A DNA stretch of 40,639 nucleotides from a virus: IMG/VR virus record IMGVR_UViG_3300009499_000003, positions 1-40,639 of that record, one strand, 5' to 3'. Below the pieces are notes generated by a model that was given only the letters and a program-made list of their open reading frames with translations, was not told the DNA's origin and made no database searches. This document shows positions 8,462-19,100 of this stretch, piece by piece (the stretch's first letter is position 1; the number at the start of each line of letters is the position of its first letter). Made by a program: the position numbers and the translations under genes.

Positions 8462-9051
8462 TAGCTTCTCGAGTAAAATTTCCAACCTTTAGCCGGGGTT
8501 ATATCCCGGAGACTGTTTTGATAAATAATGAATTGATTGTTTGCCCAAGCCTGATACCATCTAGCAGATGCGGGGACTATCTGAGAACGCATCTTGTTAC
8601 ACCACGCTTGGGCAGCCTTAGCCACGACACCCTCTACCAAAACCTTCTCTGAATCAGGCTTTAATGTAGATGTAGCTTCTGTCAACTGGTGAACCTTATG
8701 GCAATACAGGTAAACATCCTCTCCTGAAGTCGGTGTGGTGTTTATCTTGATTCTCAGCGTAGTCCCGAAGACGCTAACATCCCTATAGTCAGGCGGGTCA
8801 TTACCTGTAGGGTATTCTGCCTTCTCCACATCTAGTAAGTCTGTAATCGAGCTAATGTCCACTTCCTTTGTGCCATCGCTAACTACAGTCTCCCTTACCT
8901 CGTATGGTCTCCTCTCGGAGATTTCTACCAGGCACTCGTTAATGTGCAAGTCCAGCTCATCATCGGCAAACTCATAGTCATTGCCGGTATATTCATCTCT
9001 AAGGAACTGTCTTGCTGTGCCACGAATTGCACTAAGCGTTTTTGTAGCCAT
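8461..9051 (-). CDS. Putative head-tail adaptor protein
   Basis: 196 residues. The N-terminus (LSAIRGTARQFLRDE, then FADDELDLHINECLVEISERRPYE) and its helical layout resemble phage adaptor/connector proteins that bind under the portal. The usual features are present: a short N-terminal helix, an acidic loop, and C-terminal helices containing AAQAWCNKMRSQ. It is encoded between the capsid cluster and the tail genes, as expected for a connector. The assignment is from sequence style and synteny, not from a certain match. Confidence 0.6.
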   Translation of the reverse strand: MATKTLSAIRGTARQFLRDEYTGNDYEFADDELDLHINECLVEISERRPYEVRETVVSDGTKEVDISSITDLLDVEKAEYPTGNDPPDYRDVSVFGTTLRIKINTTPTSGEDVYLYCHKVHQLTEATSTLKPDSEKVLVEGVVAKAAQAWCNKMRSQIVPASARWYQAWANNQFIIYQNSLRDITPAKGWKFYSRS

Positions 9052-9078
9052 GCTTCACCTATTCCTTTATTTCAAGCA

Positions 9079-9240
9079 TTACTCCTTCTTAATACTCCCC
9101 TTGCACCACTCACTTAATTTCTCTTCGCTCATAGAATCTGCCATCTTTGCAGCTTCGGCACTGTATTATCTTGGGGTTTCCCCCCGCTTTATGGCAAGGG
9201 CAATACATGAAAGTGTCTTTTGATTTTTACTTACAGGCAT
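9079..9240 (-). pseudogene. Small phage protein gene interrupted by an in-frame TAA
   Basis: ATG at 9240 follows a very strong ribosome site (AAAGGAGGTTAATT). The frame reads MPVSKNQKTLSCIALAIK and RGETPR, then TAA at 9166-9168. It continues in the same frame as YSAEAAKMADSMSEEKLSEW and ends CKGSIKKE-stop at 9079. The two halves together look like small basic phage proteins of the SKKQQ...AKSMSEEKL type found near capsid genes. A single substitution would restore 53 residues. It could be a genuine nonsense mutation, a sequencing error, or two products, since an internal ATG follows. Confidence 0.6.
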
Positions 9241-9242
9241 AA

Positions 9243-10538
9243 TTAACCTCCTTTGACGCACCATCGTTTGTCAAAAATAACTAAGCCCGCCTCCCTCAAC
9301 CAATCATTTATATTCTCACTGTGGTCAAAGTGCATCGGGCTTATATCGTGTTCCCAAAAACAATCAAAGTGGTAAAGTCGCGCACCTTCCTTCATCCCAG
9401 CTCCTAGCTTTAGTAGAAAGCCATGCAAGTCCTCTATATGCTCTAAGGTGTCTATGGCTATAACGAGGTCAAACTTGCTCAGGTCTTGAGGAAATTCGCT
9501 GGTAAAGTTCACGTTCCTTGCCCCTGTTTTAGTGGCTCTAAACCGGGCGAAGTCTAAGGCTGTCTCGCTTATGTCATAGCCTAAGAGCATTTTGTTCTTC
9601 CAGGAGAGTTCAATTAGCGCCGTCCCTATGCCACAGCCCACATCAAGGATATTCAGATGATCAGCGTTCTTGATGCCAGCCATGCGTTGCTCTTTGTAGA
9701 ACTTCGCAGAGTTGAACCCTACTAAGTCATAGAGATAAAGCTGGCCTATCTCCGGGTCTTTGTAGAAGTCCTCAGACATTCCTTGCCATTCCTTCCATCT
9801 ATCGCCTAGTTGCTTTGTTGCTATGGCTTGAGGGACAAGTTCCTTCGGCTCCTTCCCCAGATATTCAGCTAAGTCATTCCATAAATCGGGACTCTCTGGC
9901 TTCCATGTTATTTTCTCTATCGCTTCCTGAGTGGTGTAAACCTTTTCCTTCAGGTGTTGAAGCTGAATACCCGTATGGGCATAAACCTTCGCCCCAGCTT
10001 TTCTAGCCTTGTTGCAGAAGTCCCAATCTTCTGAGATGAAGATGTCTTCAAACCGTCCATCTTCAAAGACTGGATAACACTCCGACCAGCTCTCTTTGTT
10101 AAGAACTGTCATATCCTTGGTAATCTCCTCAAGGATTTTACGGCTGATACCAAGAAAGCCAGTTGAAACGAACTGCACCTCTTCCAATTCGCCTGAAATG
10201 TTGAACTGCCCGTTCCATCCTCTTTGAGCAAGGAAAGTTCCCCCTCTTACCGGGTATAGCCCACCAACTACATCTACCCCACTATTAAGGGCATCCAGTA
10301 GCTTCTCGATGTCTCCGGGTGTGAATATAATATCGCCATCGAGAAATATCATGTATGGTGCTCGGTTTTTCTTTAGGAACTGGTAGGCTGCTACGCTTCG
10401 ACTCCTACTTATCAGTGCATCTCCTGTCTGAAACCACCACTCGAACCTGTAATTCGTCTGGTGTAATCTCTCAACAGATACAACTGTCTGGTCTGTAACC
10501 ATTCCGTAAGAGCAGGTATAAAGTATGAAATCTAGCAT
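9243..10538 (-). CDS. Glycosyltransferase-SAM methyltransferase fusion protein
   Basis: 431 residues, two enzymes. Residues 1-200 are a GT-A glycosyltransferase domain: the metal-binding DxD is at FLDGDI (Asp67/Asp69), with an acidic catalytic-type SEDWDF at 169-174 and a downstream His (QLQHLK). Residues 290-431 are a class I methyltransferase: motif I ILDVGCGIG at 297-305, then GYDIS and AIDTLEHIED. The ribosome site is AAGGAGGCTGCT. The gene lies within the capsid block, so the substrate may be a virion glycan or host surface sugar; this is inference. Both active-site signatures look intact. Confidence 0.8.
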   Translation of the reverse strand: MLDFILYTCSYGMVTDQTVVSVERLHQTNYRFEWWFQTGDALISRSRSVAAYQFLKKNRAPYMIFLDGDIIFTPGDIEKLLDALNSGVDVVGGLYPVRGGTFLAQRGWNGQFNISGELEEVQFVSTGFLGISRKILEEITKDMTVLNKESWSECYPVFEDGRFEDIFISEDWDFCNKARKAGAKVYAHTGIQLQHLKEKVYTTQEAIEKITWKPESPDLWNDLAEYLGKEPKELVPQAIATKQLGDRWKEWQGMSEDFYKDPEIGQLYLYDLVGFNSAKFYKEQRMAGIKNADHLNILDVGCGIGTALIELSWKNKMLLGYDISETALDFARFRATKTGARNVNFTSEFPQDLSKFDLVIAIDTLEHIEDLHGFLLKLGAGMKEGARLYHFDCFWEHDISPMHFDHSENINDWLREAGLVIFDKRWCVKGG

Positions 10539-10574
10539 AGCAGCCTCCTTCTTACTTATCGTTTAGTGTGTTTG

Positions 10575-11003
10575 TCAAGGAATTATGTAGTCCACATAGA
10601 CATCGGCCACAAGGTCATCGGCGTCTGCTATGACACTTGAACCAATCAAAATCCAAGAGTTAGTGGCATTATGATTGGCGTTTTGAGCTGCCACTTTGCA
10701 GTTGACATTAAGCGCTGCCGCTGGCCCGGTCGCAATACCAATGTTCATGGCATTAGTCTCAAGAAACATTGTCGTGGCATTCAGGCTGTTATCAACAGCG
10801 TTATCCCCCAGGCCAACCTCAAGGTTACACGCTCCCTCTGCTGCCGTTTTAATGTCGGCTACTACCCTATCAATGAGAATATCCTCATTTTCGGGGTTCT
10901 CTATACCACCTAATAGGGCATTGGCGTTGAAGTTACTCTTGGAAATCTTTATGGTGCCTTTGCGGACATAAGATGTAATTCCAGAAGCATATAAATCCGT
11001 CAT
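10575..11003 (-). CDS. Putative capsid decoration or head-fibre protein
   Basis: 142 residues, Ala/Asn-rich, beta-rich, no membrane segment. It resembles small phage head proteins in composition: an N-terminal basic strand (YVRKGTIKISKSNF), then an acidic beta-sandwich with repeated hydrophobic strands. It directly follows the major capsid gene in transcription order, the usual place for a decoration protein. The family is not recognised. Confidence 0.55.
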   Translation of the reverse strand: MTDLYASGITSYVRKGTIKISKSNFNANALLGGIENPENEDILIDRVVADIKTAAEGACNLEVGLGDNAVDNSLNATTMFLETNAMNIGIATGPAAALNVNCKVAAQNANHNATNSWILIGSSVIADADDLVADVYVDYIIP

Positions 11004-11072
11004 TTGTGTCCTCCTCGTATTTGACTTGGCGCTAATTATTAGGATTGCGCCTGCTCATCCTGTAAAGTATTC

Positions 11073-11099
11073 AAGGGAGGGCGATAATTACCCTCCCTT
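11073..11099 (-). other. Hairpin after the major capsid gene
   Basis: A perfect 9-bp stem AAGGGAGGG/CCCTCCCTT with a 9-nt loop, just past the capsid stop. It lacks a proper U-tract on the minus strand (TTGAATACTTT). It could be a weak terminator or an mRNA-stabilising hairpin that helps set capsid mRNA level. Confidence 0.5.
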
Positions 11100-11109
11100 A
11101 AATAATTCA

Positions 11110-12117
11110 TCACGTGATAGCTGTGGCATCGTCGCAACTATGAACTCTAGCCACTGACTTGGTACTTCCCATCGCCAGAGCCACATAACAGTAAGCCCGA
11201 ATCCCTTCAGCGTTGTAGTTCTCTAGCTTGTCAAAGTGGTCAACTTCAAAGAAGTCTTGGCCACCAGTTGAACCACCGAGAGCTAAGCTGACTCCACCGT
11301 CTTCTATTGAACCAAACCGAATAGCATAGATGCTGCGTACTCTGACATCAGCTCCCGTAGATTTGCCACCGGTGTTATCAACCTCAGAACACAAGTAATC
11401 TGATACAACAATAGGAATGCCATTGACACTCTCTATCAGAGTACCGAACTCACTTGGACTCCGAGCCATGATAATCGCCCCGGCTTTACTCATAGAGTAA
11501 ATGAACAGTTGGTCTCTTTGCCCAGGCGACATAAGCAAAATGCTTGGCCTGGGTTTGCATTGAGCGATGAGCTTTAGCAATATTGTTATGGTTAGAGGCT
11601 GCCCATCCCCTCCTGCATCGTAGCATTGTGGGTTATTAGTGGCAGCGGTTGCTTTCACAAAGTCGTCACCGGCATAAGCTTGAACGAGTTTATCAAGACC
11701 ATCAAACTGCTTAGGGTAGGTAGTCGCATCACCGTAGATAAGCTGGTCTTCAATAGTCCGCAGTGCCCCCTTTATGATTTGAGCCTGAATAACCCCACGG
11801 TAATCGTTAGGGTCTTTGTAGGTCTCTTGAGCACCTTTGACTAACGCCCACTGGTCGCCGTATTCCTTTAGGGCTAGAGTAGGCTGGGAATAGGTTGTCA
11901 CTTCCTTCCACCCATACTGCTCACCCTTCGATTTTGCAGCGACACTAGGTAGCGCCCCCTCTCGATTCCACTTCAAGGTATAGGAGTCAATAGTGGTAAC
12001 CGGCAGAGTGGGCAAAAGTTGACCGGTCTCATATATTTGCTGGACAACGCCGGGCAGCAACTTGGACTGCACCAGCTTGACCATTTCAGCCGTACTGGCA
12101 AAATATCCAGTAATCAT
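11110..12117 (-). CDS. Major capsid protein (HK97-like)
   Basis: 335 residues. The layout fits an HK97-fold major capsid protein without a protease-cleaved delta domain. The N-arm is followed by GKATxx-like segments, an E-loop region around residues 45-100 (YSQPTLALKEYGDQWALVKG) and helix-rich P-domain residues (IIKGALRTIEDQLIYGDATTYPKQFDG). The A-domain motif ILLMSPGQRDQL and VNGIPIVVSDYL complete the pattern. A scaffold-like gene precedes it and a decoration-like gene follows. No prohead protease was recognised, consistent with use of a separate scaffold. Confidence 0.82.
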   Translation of the reverse strand: MITGYFASTAEMVKLVQSKLLPGVVQQIYETGQLLPTLPVTTIDSYTLKWNREGALPSVAAKSKGEQYGWKEVTTYSQPTLALKEYGDQWALVKGAQETYKDPNDYRGVIQAQIIKGALRTIEDQLIYGDATTYPKQFDGLDKLVQAYAGDDFVKATAATNNPQCYDAGGDGQPLTITILLKLIAQCKPRPSILLMSPGQRDQLFIYSMSKAGAIIMARSPSEFGTLIESVNGIPIVVSDYLCSEVDNTGGKSTGADVRVRSIYAIRFGSIEDGGVSLALGGSTGGQDFFEVDHFDKLENYNAEGIRAYCYVALAMGSTKSVARVHSCDDATAIT

Positions 12118-12136
12118 TTAGTGTTCCTCCTGTTTT

Positions 12137-12802
12137 CTATTTTTTGTCTTTGTCTCGGAAGTTATCGGCATATATCACTCGTGCTGGTTTCCCTTCCGAA
12201 GACGCTTTTCCGCCAGAAGTTACAAGAGAATCGTGAGTTTTTTTCTTGTCAGCAGGTTCTTTAGGCTTTTTATTCAGCCGTTTGGCTACTGTTTTGGCTT
12301 GCTCAACAGTCGTCAATTTAAGGTCTTTCATCGTGTCTTTGAGTTCTACCGGGTCAACGCCTTCTGTACTAGCAATCTTCCAGATTTCAATTTCCAGTTG
12401 CGTTTCCCGAGCAGCCTTAATCTCTGACTCATGTTCAGCCTCTCTCTTATCTTGGGCAGCATCTCGCTCATCTTGTTTCTTTGTTCGCTGCCTCTCTGCC
12501 TGCTTTGACTGGTAAACTGCCAACCTATCAGGGTCTTTCTGGGCCTCTGCTAGTTCGGCTGCGTCTCTTCTTTCTTGCTCTGCCTTGTTAGCATCCTCTC
12601 TAGCTTTGACAGCAACTTCCCTATCAGATAACGATTTGTCGTCCCTGCCGCGCTTAATGCGGTCAGCTTGCAGTGCCTCTTGAAACTCATCCTCATTGTA
12701 AGTCTTGGCTTCGGTTTCCTTTGGAGTAGTCCCTTCGCTACCTTTAGGAGCCTTTTCAGCGTTAACTGAAGGGAGTCCTTCGGTTTCTTTGGTTTTGTCC
12801 AT
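12137..12802 (-). CDS. Scaffolding protein-like coiled coil
   Basis: 221 residues, extremely charged (Glu/Lys/Asp/Arg). It has a long predicted coiled coil over about residues 45-180 and a basic C-terminus. It sits immediately upstream of the major capsid gene, the standard place for a capsid scaffold. The ribosome site AAGGAGG lies before ATG12802. Two hairpins at 12827-12870 precede that site. No sequence family is certain; the call rests on composition, size and position. Confidence 0.68.
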   Translation of the reverse strand: MDKTKETEGLPSVNAEKAPKGSEGTTPKETEAKTYNEDEFQEALQADRIKRGRDDKSLSDREVAVKAREDANKAEQERRDAAELAEAQKDPDRLAVYQSKQAERQRTKKQDERDAAQDKREAEHESEIKAARETQLEIEIWKIASTEGVDPVELKDTMKDLKLTTVEQAKTVAKRLNKKPKEPADKKKTHDSLVTSGGKASSEGKPARVIYADNFRDKDKK

Positions 12803-12826
12803 GTGTAACCTCCTTAAATATAAAAT

Positions 12827-12870
12827 GCCCGCTTAAAACGGGCTCTTGTGCCACATTTGAAGGCTGTGGC
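12827..12870 (-). other. Two tandem hairpins upstream of the scaffold gene
   Basis: GCCCG/CGGGC (12827-12831/12839-12843) is followed on the minus strand by ATTTTATATTT. GCCACA/TGTGGC (12850-12855/12865-12870) lies next to it. The first could act as a weak terminator or attenuator; together they form a structured leader for the scaffold-capsid mRNA. Confidence 0.45.
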
Positions 12871-12900
12871 TACCCTTCGACCCTATTTATTTGACAATAG

Positions 12901-12909
12901 TGTTATAAT
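12901..12909 (+). promoter_or_regulatory. Extended -10 promoter of the small membrane gene
   Basis: TGT-TATAAT is an extended -10 box. No convincing -35 exists at 16-18 bp; the TTGACA at 12891 is too close. The ATG at 12916 lies 6 nt after the box, so the transcript is predicted leaderless. The 12-mer TGTTATAATTTG recurs at 25024-25035 in the same position relative to an ATG. Confidence 0.6.
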
Positions 12910-12915
12910 TTGACT

Positions 12916-13116
12916 ATGAAGGTTTCATTTAAGGGCATTATTTGGGTAATTGCCTCCATTGGTCTTATAATAACTGGTATTGTTCTACCTTGGGAATTCA
13001 CCCTCGTTATCGGCAGTTTATTGCTAGGTGCTTTTTTAGGATTTTGCTTCGGTTATTATCACCGCCGACAGGAAGAAATCGAGGACAGGAAAGATAAGCC
13101 TTCTCTACACCACTGA
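12916..13116 (+). CDS. Small two-helix membrane protein
   Basis: 66 residues from ATG12916. Two hydrophobic helices (GIIWVIASIGLIITGIVL and FTLVIGSLLLGAFLGFCFGY) are followed by a basic/acidic tail (HRRQEEIEDRKDK). It is a lone + strand gene inserted between the scaffold and the giant protein gene, with its own promoter and no ribosome site. A prophage-expressed gene such as superinfection exclusion is possible but unproven. It ends 1 bp before the convergent giant gene's stop. Confidence 0.62.
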   Translation: MKVSFKGIIWVIASIGLIITGIVLPWEFTLVIGSLLLGAFLGFCFGYYHRRQEEIEDRKDKPSLHH

Positions 13117-13117
13117 A

Positions 13118-16100
13118 TTATGGGAACAGCCCCTTGAAAACTTCTACCTCCGCAGCCTTTTCCCAGGGAGTAGGCGGAGCTTCCGCACTCCCCCTATCCG
13201 TAATAGGCTTATAGCCAAACTTCAGGACCAGCCACGCATCTAAGTCTGGATGCTTGGCCCTGAAGTCTAATCTAGGAGTACCCGAAGGTAAGCCTTGATA
13301 TGTCTGGTAGAGTGCATAAACTTCCCTTGTGGGAACTTTAGAAAAGTCTCTCTCTTCCGTCCAGATTCCTAATTTATACATGGTGTCATGGAACTCTTTA
13401 TGCTCCATGAGCCACCAGTCATCCTCATAACCACTTCGGACCTCCGCATACCATTCAACCCAATCCTCAATCAGTGTCTCAGGAAACTTCGCATCCATAG
13501 CCTTCATGCGGTTTCTATCATCCCTAAACTCAGGATGAGAGCTAAGATATTGTTCTCTCACCTCTGTGGTTTCAAGAGCATCATACTCAGCCTGTGCATC
13601 CCGCCATTTAATCTGAAGCTGATAATACTCTATACCTTTATATTCTTCCGTGCCTTCCCAGTCCCAGGTGTCCATTGCCCAGTTAGTGAAGTCAGGATGC
13701 TCTAAGCGCCAGAGCTTAGATTCGGCACTATTGGAGCCAAAGTCCTCTGCAATCTTCCCATACTCAATATTAAGTTCAGCTAGTTCGGCACTCCCTCCAG
13801 ATTGGAATACTTCAAGCCTATTCCTATCATCCCTGAAGTCTGGATGGGTGTTTAGAAATTCCGTTCTAGCCTCGGCCCTGGCATCGTCATCCTTGATATA
13901 TTGTGGCGAGTCCTCATCGCCAAAGGCTTCGTATTGCTCAAATAAATCTCCATGCTTAACCTGTATTCTCAGGACATCAACATTTGCATCCCTCAAGGCT
14001 GATTCCTTCCATCCATAAGCATCCATGCCCCACTCATTAAAGTCAGGGTTTTCCAGCCTGAATAACTTGACTTCAGCAGAAGCAGACCCAAACTCATCGG
14101 ATAGTTCTAAATAACCAAAATAGGCATCGGCAAGCTCTTCAGGTGGCAGCCAAGCTGTCAGATGCTCTAAGGAAACATTGTATTCTTTAGCCCATTTGAC
14201 AACCTGATTATAGGCTTCTCTGGTTTGTAGCCTGCCAGGAAAGCCCCAGAAGGCTAGCATAGCATCCTGCTGAGGGTGAGCGGTTCTCCATTCCTTACGC
14301 CAGTCTTTTTCAAACTCAGGATGAGCTTCCAAGAAAGCATCCCGCTCCTTTTTAGTTTCTAGCCCTGTGTATTCTTGCCAGAGGTTATAGTATTCGCCTC
14401 TCCATGCTTGTAATACTTCAGGGTTATCTTCAGCGAATTGTGCCTTTTCCTCTCCTGTGAGTGTTTGGTAATGCAGCCAAGAGTCCCAATCCTCTGAATC
14501 CATTAAGCGAATAGGCTGATAGGGCAAGTTCTCAAATTCCCCTCGCACTGTTTCAGCTTCAAGGAATCCTGTGATAAAGGGTGAGTCAGCCTTATTGAAC
14601 CGATTATCTCCGACTTGCTGCCTGATTTGCCTGAGTGATGAGACAAAATCACCGAAGTCATAAATGCTTCCATCTTCATCAACTACGCCTAGCTTGGCAA
14701 GTTCGTTCTCGATTTCGTTTGTGATATTCAATCTTGTGGGTAATGGGAATCCTAGAAACTCATACCAAGCTCCCTTCTTCTCATTGAGCTGGTCTATGTA
14801 TTCTCTGCCTCCCCTAGTGGCATAAATACCCCGCGTCAAGGCAGTCAGCCATTCGTCAGGGTGAACTTCAAATAACTGTTTCCCCCTAACATCAGTCCAT
14901 TCCCCATGCACTAGGGCTTGTATGGCATCCAGCATCCTGTTTATCTGGGTCCCACCAAGAACATGATACCTAGTAGCCCATTGCCTTAAGTCTGTCCAGT
15001 TATCGTATTTGAGGACATCATCTATTGCTCCTTTAAGATCGCTTACATACTGAAGAGGCATAGGCAAATACCAAGGATTATTGGAATCCATGCCAGCACC
15101 CATCAAGCTGAAGAAGGGGATGAATGAACTCAATCGCCAGGGTTTGCGGTTGATATACTTATCGGCGACCATGTTAATGACCACCATAGCAGCAAGCCAG
15201 CGCAGAAGCATTGCTGTTCTATTCCGAATAGTAGCTTGCCCCTCTGCCGATGTTGCCGATATAGTTTCGTAAGCCCCAGCCCGAAACCTTCTCACTCCAA
15301 TTATCTCACGCACCGTATTAAATACCTCAAGGGAGAATGTCTGGAAGGGAAATAGTGTGCCGACTTCTCTATTTCGTAGAATACCCGGTAAGTTCTCAAG
15401 GTTATACATAGATTGTGTCTTAGCACCACCTTCCGAGGCATATTCCCACAAGGCTCTCCCTTCATACCCTAGTTTCTGCCCATGATGGTAAGCAGCTCTA
15501 ATTGAAATGCCAGTCAGGAAGTTTTCAATCGTATTGGTCAGAAAGTTGGCGATGTTTTCTACTTTATCAAGTGTAGAACCTTCCCATCTTAGGGATTCCT
15601 CTACCCTTGCCCCAATATCCTGATAGGCAATCTTACCCCCACGCCTGCTCTTAATAATCGAGGAGTAAGCATTTTGCCTTACTTGACGATGAATTGAAGG
15701 AACTAACAGGTAATCGAGCCCCCGAATTGTGTTTACCATACCATACCGGGTAGTTGATAAAGATATGGATGAAGTTTGAACAAAGGCATTCCATGTCCAG
15801 TTCAAAGGAAATACTGCCCTTGTAAGCTGCCGCCTTAACCAAAACCCGAATTTCAGAGCCGGCCTGGGGATAATGCGCCTGGCTGCTCTCGATATGCTCG
15901 GTGTAACCCCGGCGTATGCCTCGCTTATCCAGTCTTCAATTAAGGCCGCCGAGGATTCATGTCCCATAGACCTCAGAGTAGCGGTATGTATCTTGCCGTT
16001 CTGCACGATATTGGTCATAAAGAGGTCCTTGCCCGCCGTTACAGAGTAGTCATACATAAGCTGGACCAAATCTCGCTTCTTGAGATAATCGGCTAATCCG

Positions 16101-19100
16101 CCCTTGCGAGCCTCAGCACGGGGGTTAAATGGGGCATCGGGCTTAATATAGTCGGGCATGGGAACTGTCTGCATCATTATATCGGGGCGCTTGTTCCTCC
16201 CGAATAGCATTGCCCAGAGGTTAGTATCTGTAACCCATTGCCGATAGTTACGGCGATATGGAATTGTGTCCTGTTTCCGCTTTGTCCTAGCTCGGTTCTG
16301 AATATCAAGCATATCGTCAAAGAAGTGCCTTGCTTCCTTGGCAAAGTCAATAATGTTTTGCTGGGTCGTAGTATCAAAACCCTTAACGAGTGCAGCAATC
16401 TCAGGAATATCACGCATCAATTCCTGTGCTGTCTGCATTGATTCCACCTGCCCAATGTATTCAATCACATCACCAGCAGCTTCCCTCGCCTTCTTCATCC
16501 CAAACCTGGTTAAGCCATATTTCTCTGCCAGTTCGTGAACCTGAACCTTTGAGTTATCAACAAACTGGAGATATGCTAAATAGGTTCGTTGTGTCGGCCA
16601 GAGGATATGCTGTTGGGATGCTCCAGCAAATCTTCCTCCATCTACAGCCTGAAGCAACCGAATTGTGTCCATCAGCATCCCCGATGGTAAGCTGACATCT
16701 TGGAAGAAGGGATAATCAGCAAAGTCCTCGGAGACATAAAAACCGCTATTCCTTACCGCGGGTATTAGCTTGCCACCTTTAGTCTTACGCAAAGCCATCC
16801 CCAAATGAACAGCATCGTTAATAGTTAGTCTCTCCCCACCTTTGAGCTTTCGTATTAGCCCATCGAAAAATTCAACGGCTTGTGTGAGCCTAGATATTTC
16901 AGATTCAATAACTGTCCGTTCCTCTGGGGATTCATATTTTTGGCGAGTTAAGTATGCAATATCTTCCTCGCCAAGTTTCTGAAGCTCTACAACCTCAGCA
17001 ATATTAGCCCTGACCTCATCGCTTAATGCCTGAAGTTTCAGCTCGTCATATTCAGGCATTTGGGCAATATAAGTATCAATATCGCCTTCCTGAAGGTATG
17101 CGGTAGCAGCCACATCTAATTCGTTATTGGGAGTCGCATCGTAAAACTCCCTGGCCAGCTCAATGTTTCCAGCCTCTTCGCTCTTAATATGGTCAGGATG
17201 CTGAACTGTGCCTCTCGGTGAGGGTTCACTCGGAGCAACTTCAAACCTTGCCTCGGCATCTCGAATTAAAGATTTAAGCTCAGTAACTCTTTGTTCTGTC
17301 TTGGCTATTTGCTCTATTCGATTGACGAGTTCCTGCTCTCCCATGTGGAAGTGGTCAGCGAGTTCGTCAATGATGTATTCCCATCGCACATTGCCAGCCT
17401 TGTCAAAAGCCCCTGGCTTTAGTTCCCTTCCCATTAACAAGTATTCAGCCTTCGCTGGAGTTAAGGTTTCAGGCATTTTCCCTTCGGTCAGGACTGAGCT
17501 TATCTTGTATTTACGAGTAACCTTCTTGCCCTTCCTAGTATAGGTCACTTCCTTGCCAGTGTATGTCGCCACCGGGTCAGTACTCAACCATTCCTCAGCG
17601 ACCTCTAATTCAGCTTGCAATTCGTCAAGAGCCACACCAACTTCGGCCTTGGAGACAACTTCGGCTTCGGGGATTTCTGCTACTTCTATGCGAGGTTGTG
17701 AAGCCAACTCTTTACTTATCGCATCAGCCTCGCTACTACTAAAAATCCCTCTCTCACTCGCCCAGAAAGCAAATATCTTCTGTATCTCGGAGTTCTTAGC
17801 CCACCTGAATAAAGCAGATGTTTTGCCTACTCCTGTGAATTGGTTATTAACGAATCGGGCAAAGTCATAGACTGTGTAATTGTTAAAGTTCTCTTTCCCG
17901 CCCTTAAAGCTCTCGAGCTGTGTTCTGACCTCTTGGGGTAGCTTGTCATAATTAAGCCCCAGCTCGCCTACTGTTATTTCCGTATCGGCGATATTGCCGA
18001 TATTAAATGCCGAGTTTTGCTTTGCCTGTTCGGATTCCTGAACCTGCTCAACAATATCTTGGACTAATGCTGCACCTTCGGGTGTTTCGGCAACAGCATC
18101 CAGGCCCTTCAGTTCAGCTTGCTCAGGGGCTAGCCCCTCTTCTATGGCTTCAAGTTTGGCCGTGTCAAAAATCTGAGTTAGTCCTGGGGTGAGGTTATCC
18201 TTGATACGAGTTTGAATCGTGGTAAAGACATCGCCGGCTCCGCCTAGTCCAAAACCCATCACGAAACCAAGCGATATAGCTTGCTTCATCTCATCGTCTA
18301 GTGCAAGTTCCTCTCCAAGTGCCTGACGAATAAACCAATCTTGTAAAAATTCCTCCCCTGATTCAGATAAGCCCACGAATATTGGCTTCCCCGCAATCAT
18401 CACAACTTTAATGAGGGGATTAGCTGCCTTGAAGGGTGTTGGGGCAAAGGCTATGAAAAATTCAGCAGCATCCGCACCAAGAAGAAGCATATTTTTGTTA
18501 AACACACTATCAGCAGCTTCGTGAGCTTCTTCACGCGAAAGCCCTTGTGCTAAGGCCGTATCGTAAGCACTGCCAGCCTCTAACGCACTTTCAAGGGGTC
18601 TTGATAAGGCAGCAGCACCGATTGAACCTAGTATTACCTGCCCTAAATGTCCTAGCCCTACCGCACCTGCAACACTCACCCCAGCATAACCACCTATTAT
18701 CGCTGCCGGTATAAGAGACAATGTAAATGGTAAGGCTCTAGGTAATTGGCTTGTCCAGAAGTTAGGATGCCATACCCCTTGCCATTCAGCAGGCGGTGTA
18801 AGCCTTTGATATTTTGCCCCCTCACTTGATACCATCTGCCCAATGCCACCAGCACCTAACCAATTAAAAGTAGCACCAAGAGTATTAAGCATATCACCCC
18901 AGCCAGCTATGAATTGAGCACCAAAACTGGAAGGTGGTGCCGTCTCCTCTAGGAGTGACTCCCAATAGGCATATTTGGTTTCATTTGCCTGGAGTTCCCT
19001 GAGATACTCCGCATTGAACGGGTCTAAGGTAATACCTATTTGCTCTAGTTCCTCCGGTGTTAATCTCAAATAGATAGACGGGACTTCACCTGTGCCTTCA

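Noticed and set aside
9166-9168. Stop-codon recoding (TAA as sense)
   Set aside because: All other genes use TAA normally as a stop, so a point mutation or error is likelier.
8981-9223. 80-residue + strand frame
   Set aside because: Antisense to the adaptor start and to the interrupted small gene at 9079-9240.
12891-12896. TTGACA as -35 for the 12916 gene
   Set aside because: Only 7 bp from the TATAAT box; too close to act as its -35.
16177-16695. Several 60-100-residue frames inside the giant gene
   Set aside because: Overlap a continuous coding frame of 2306 codons; no independent start signals seen.
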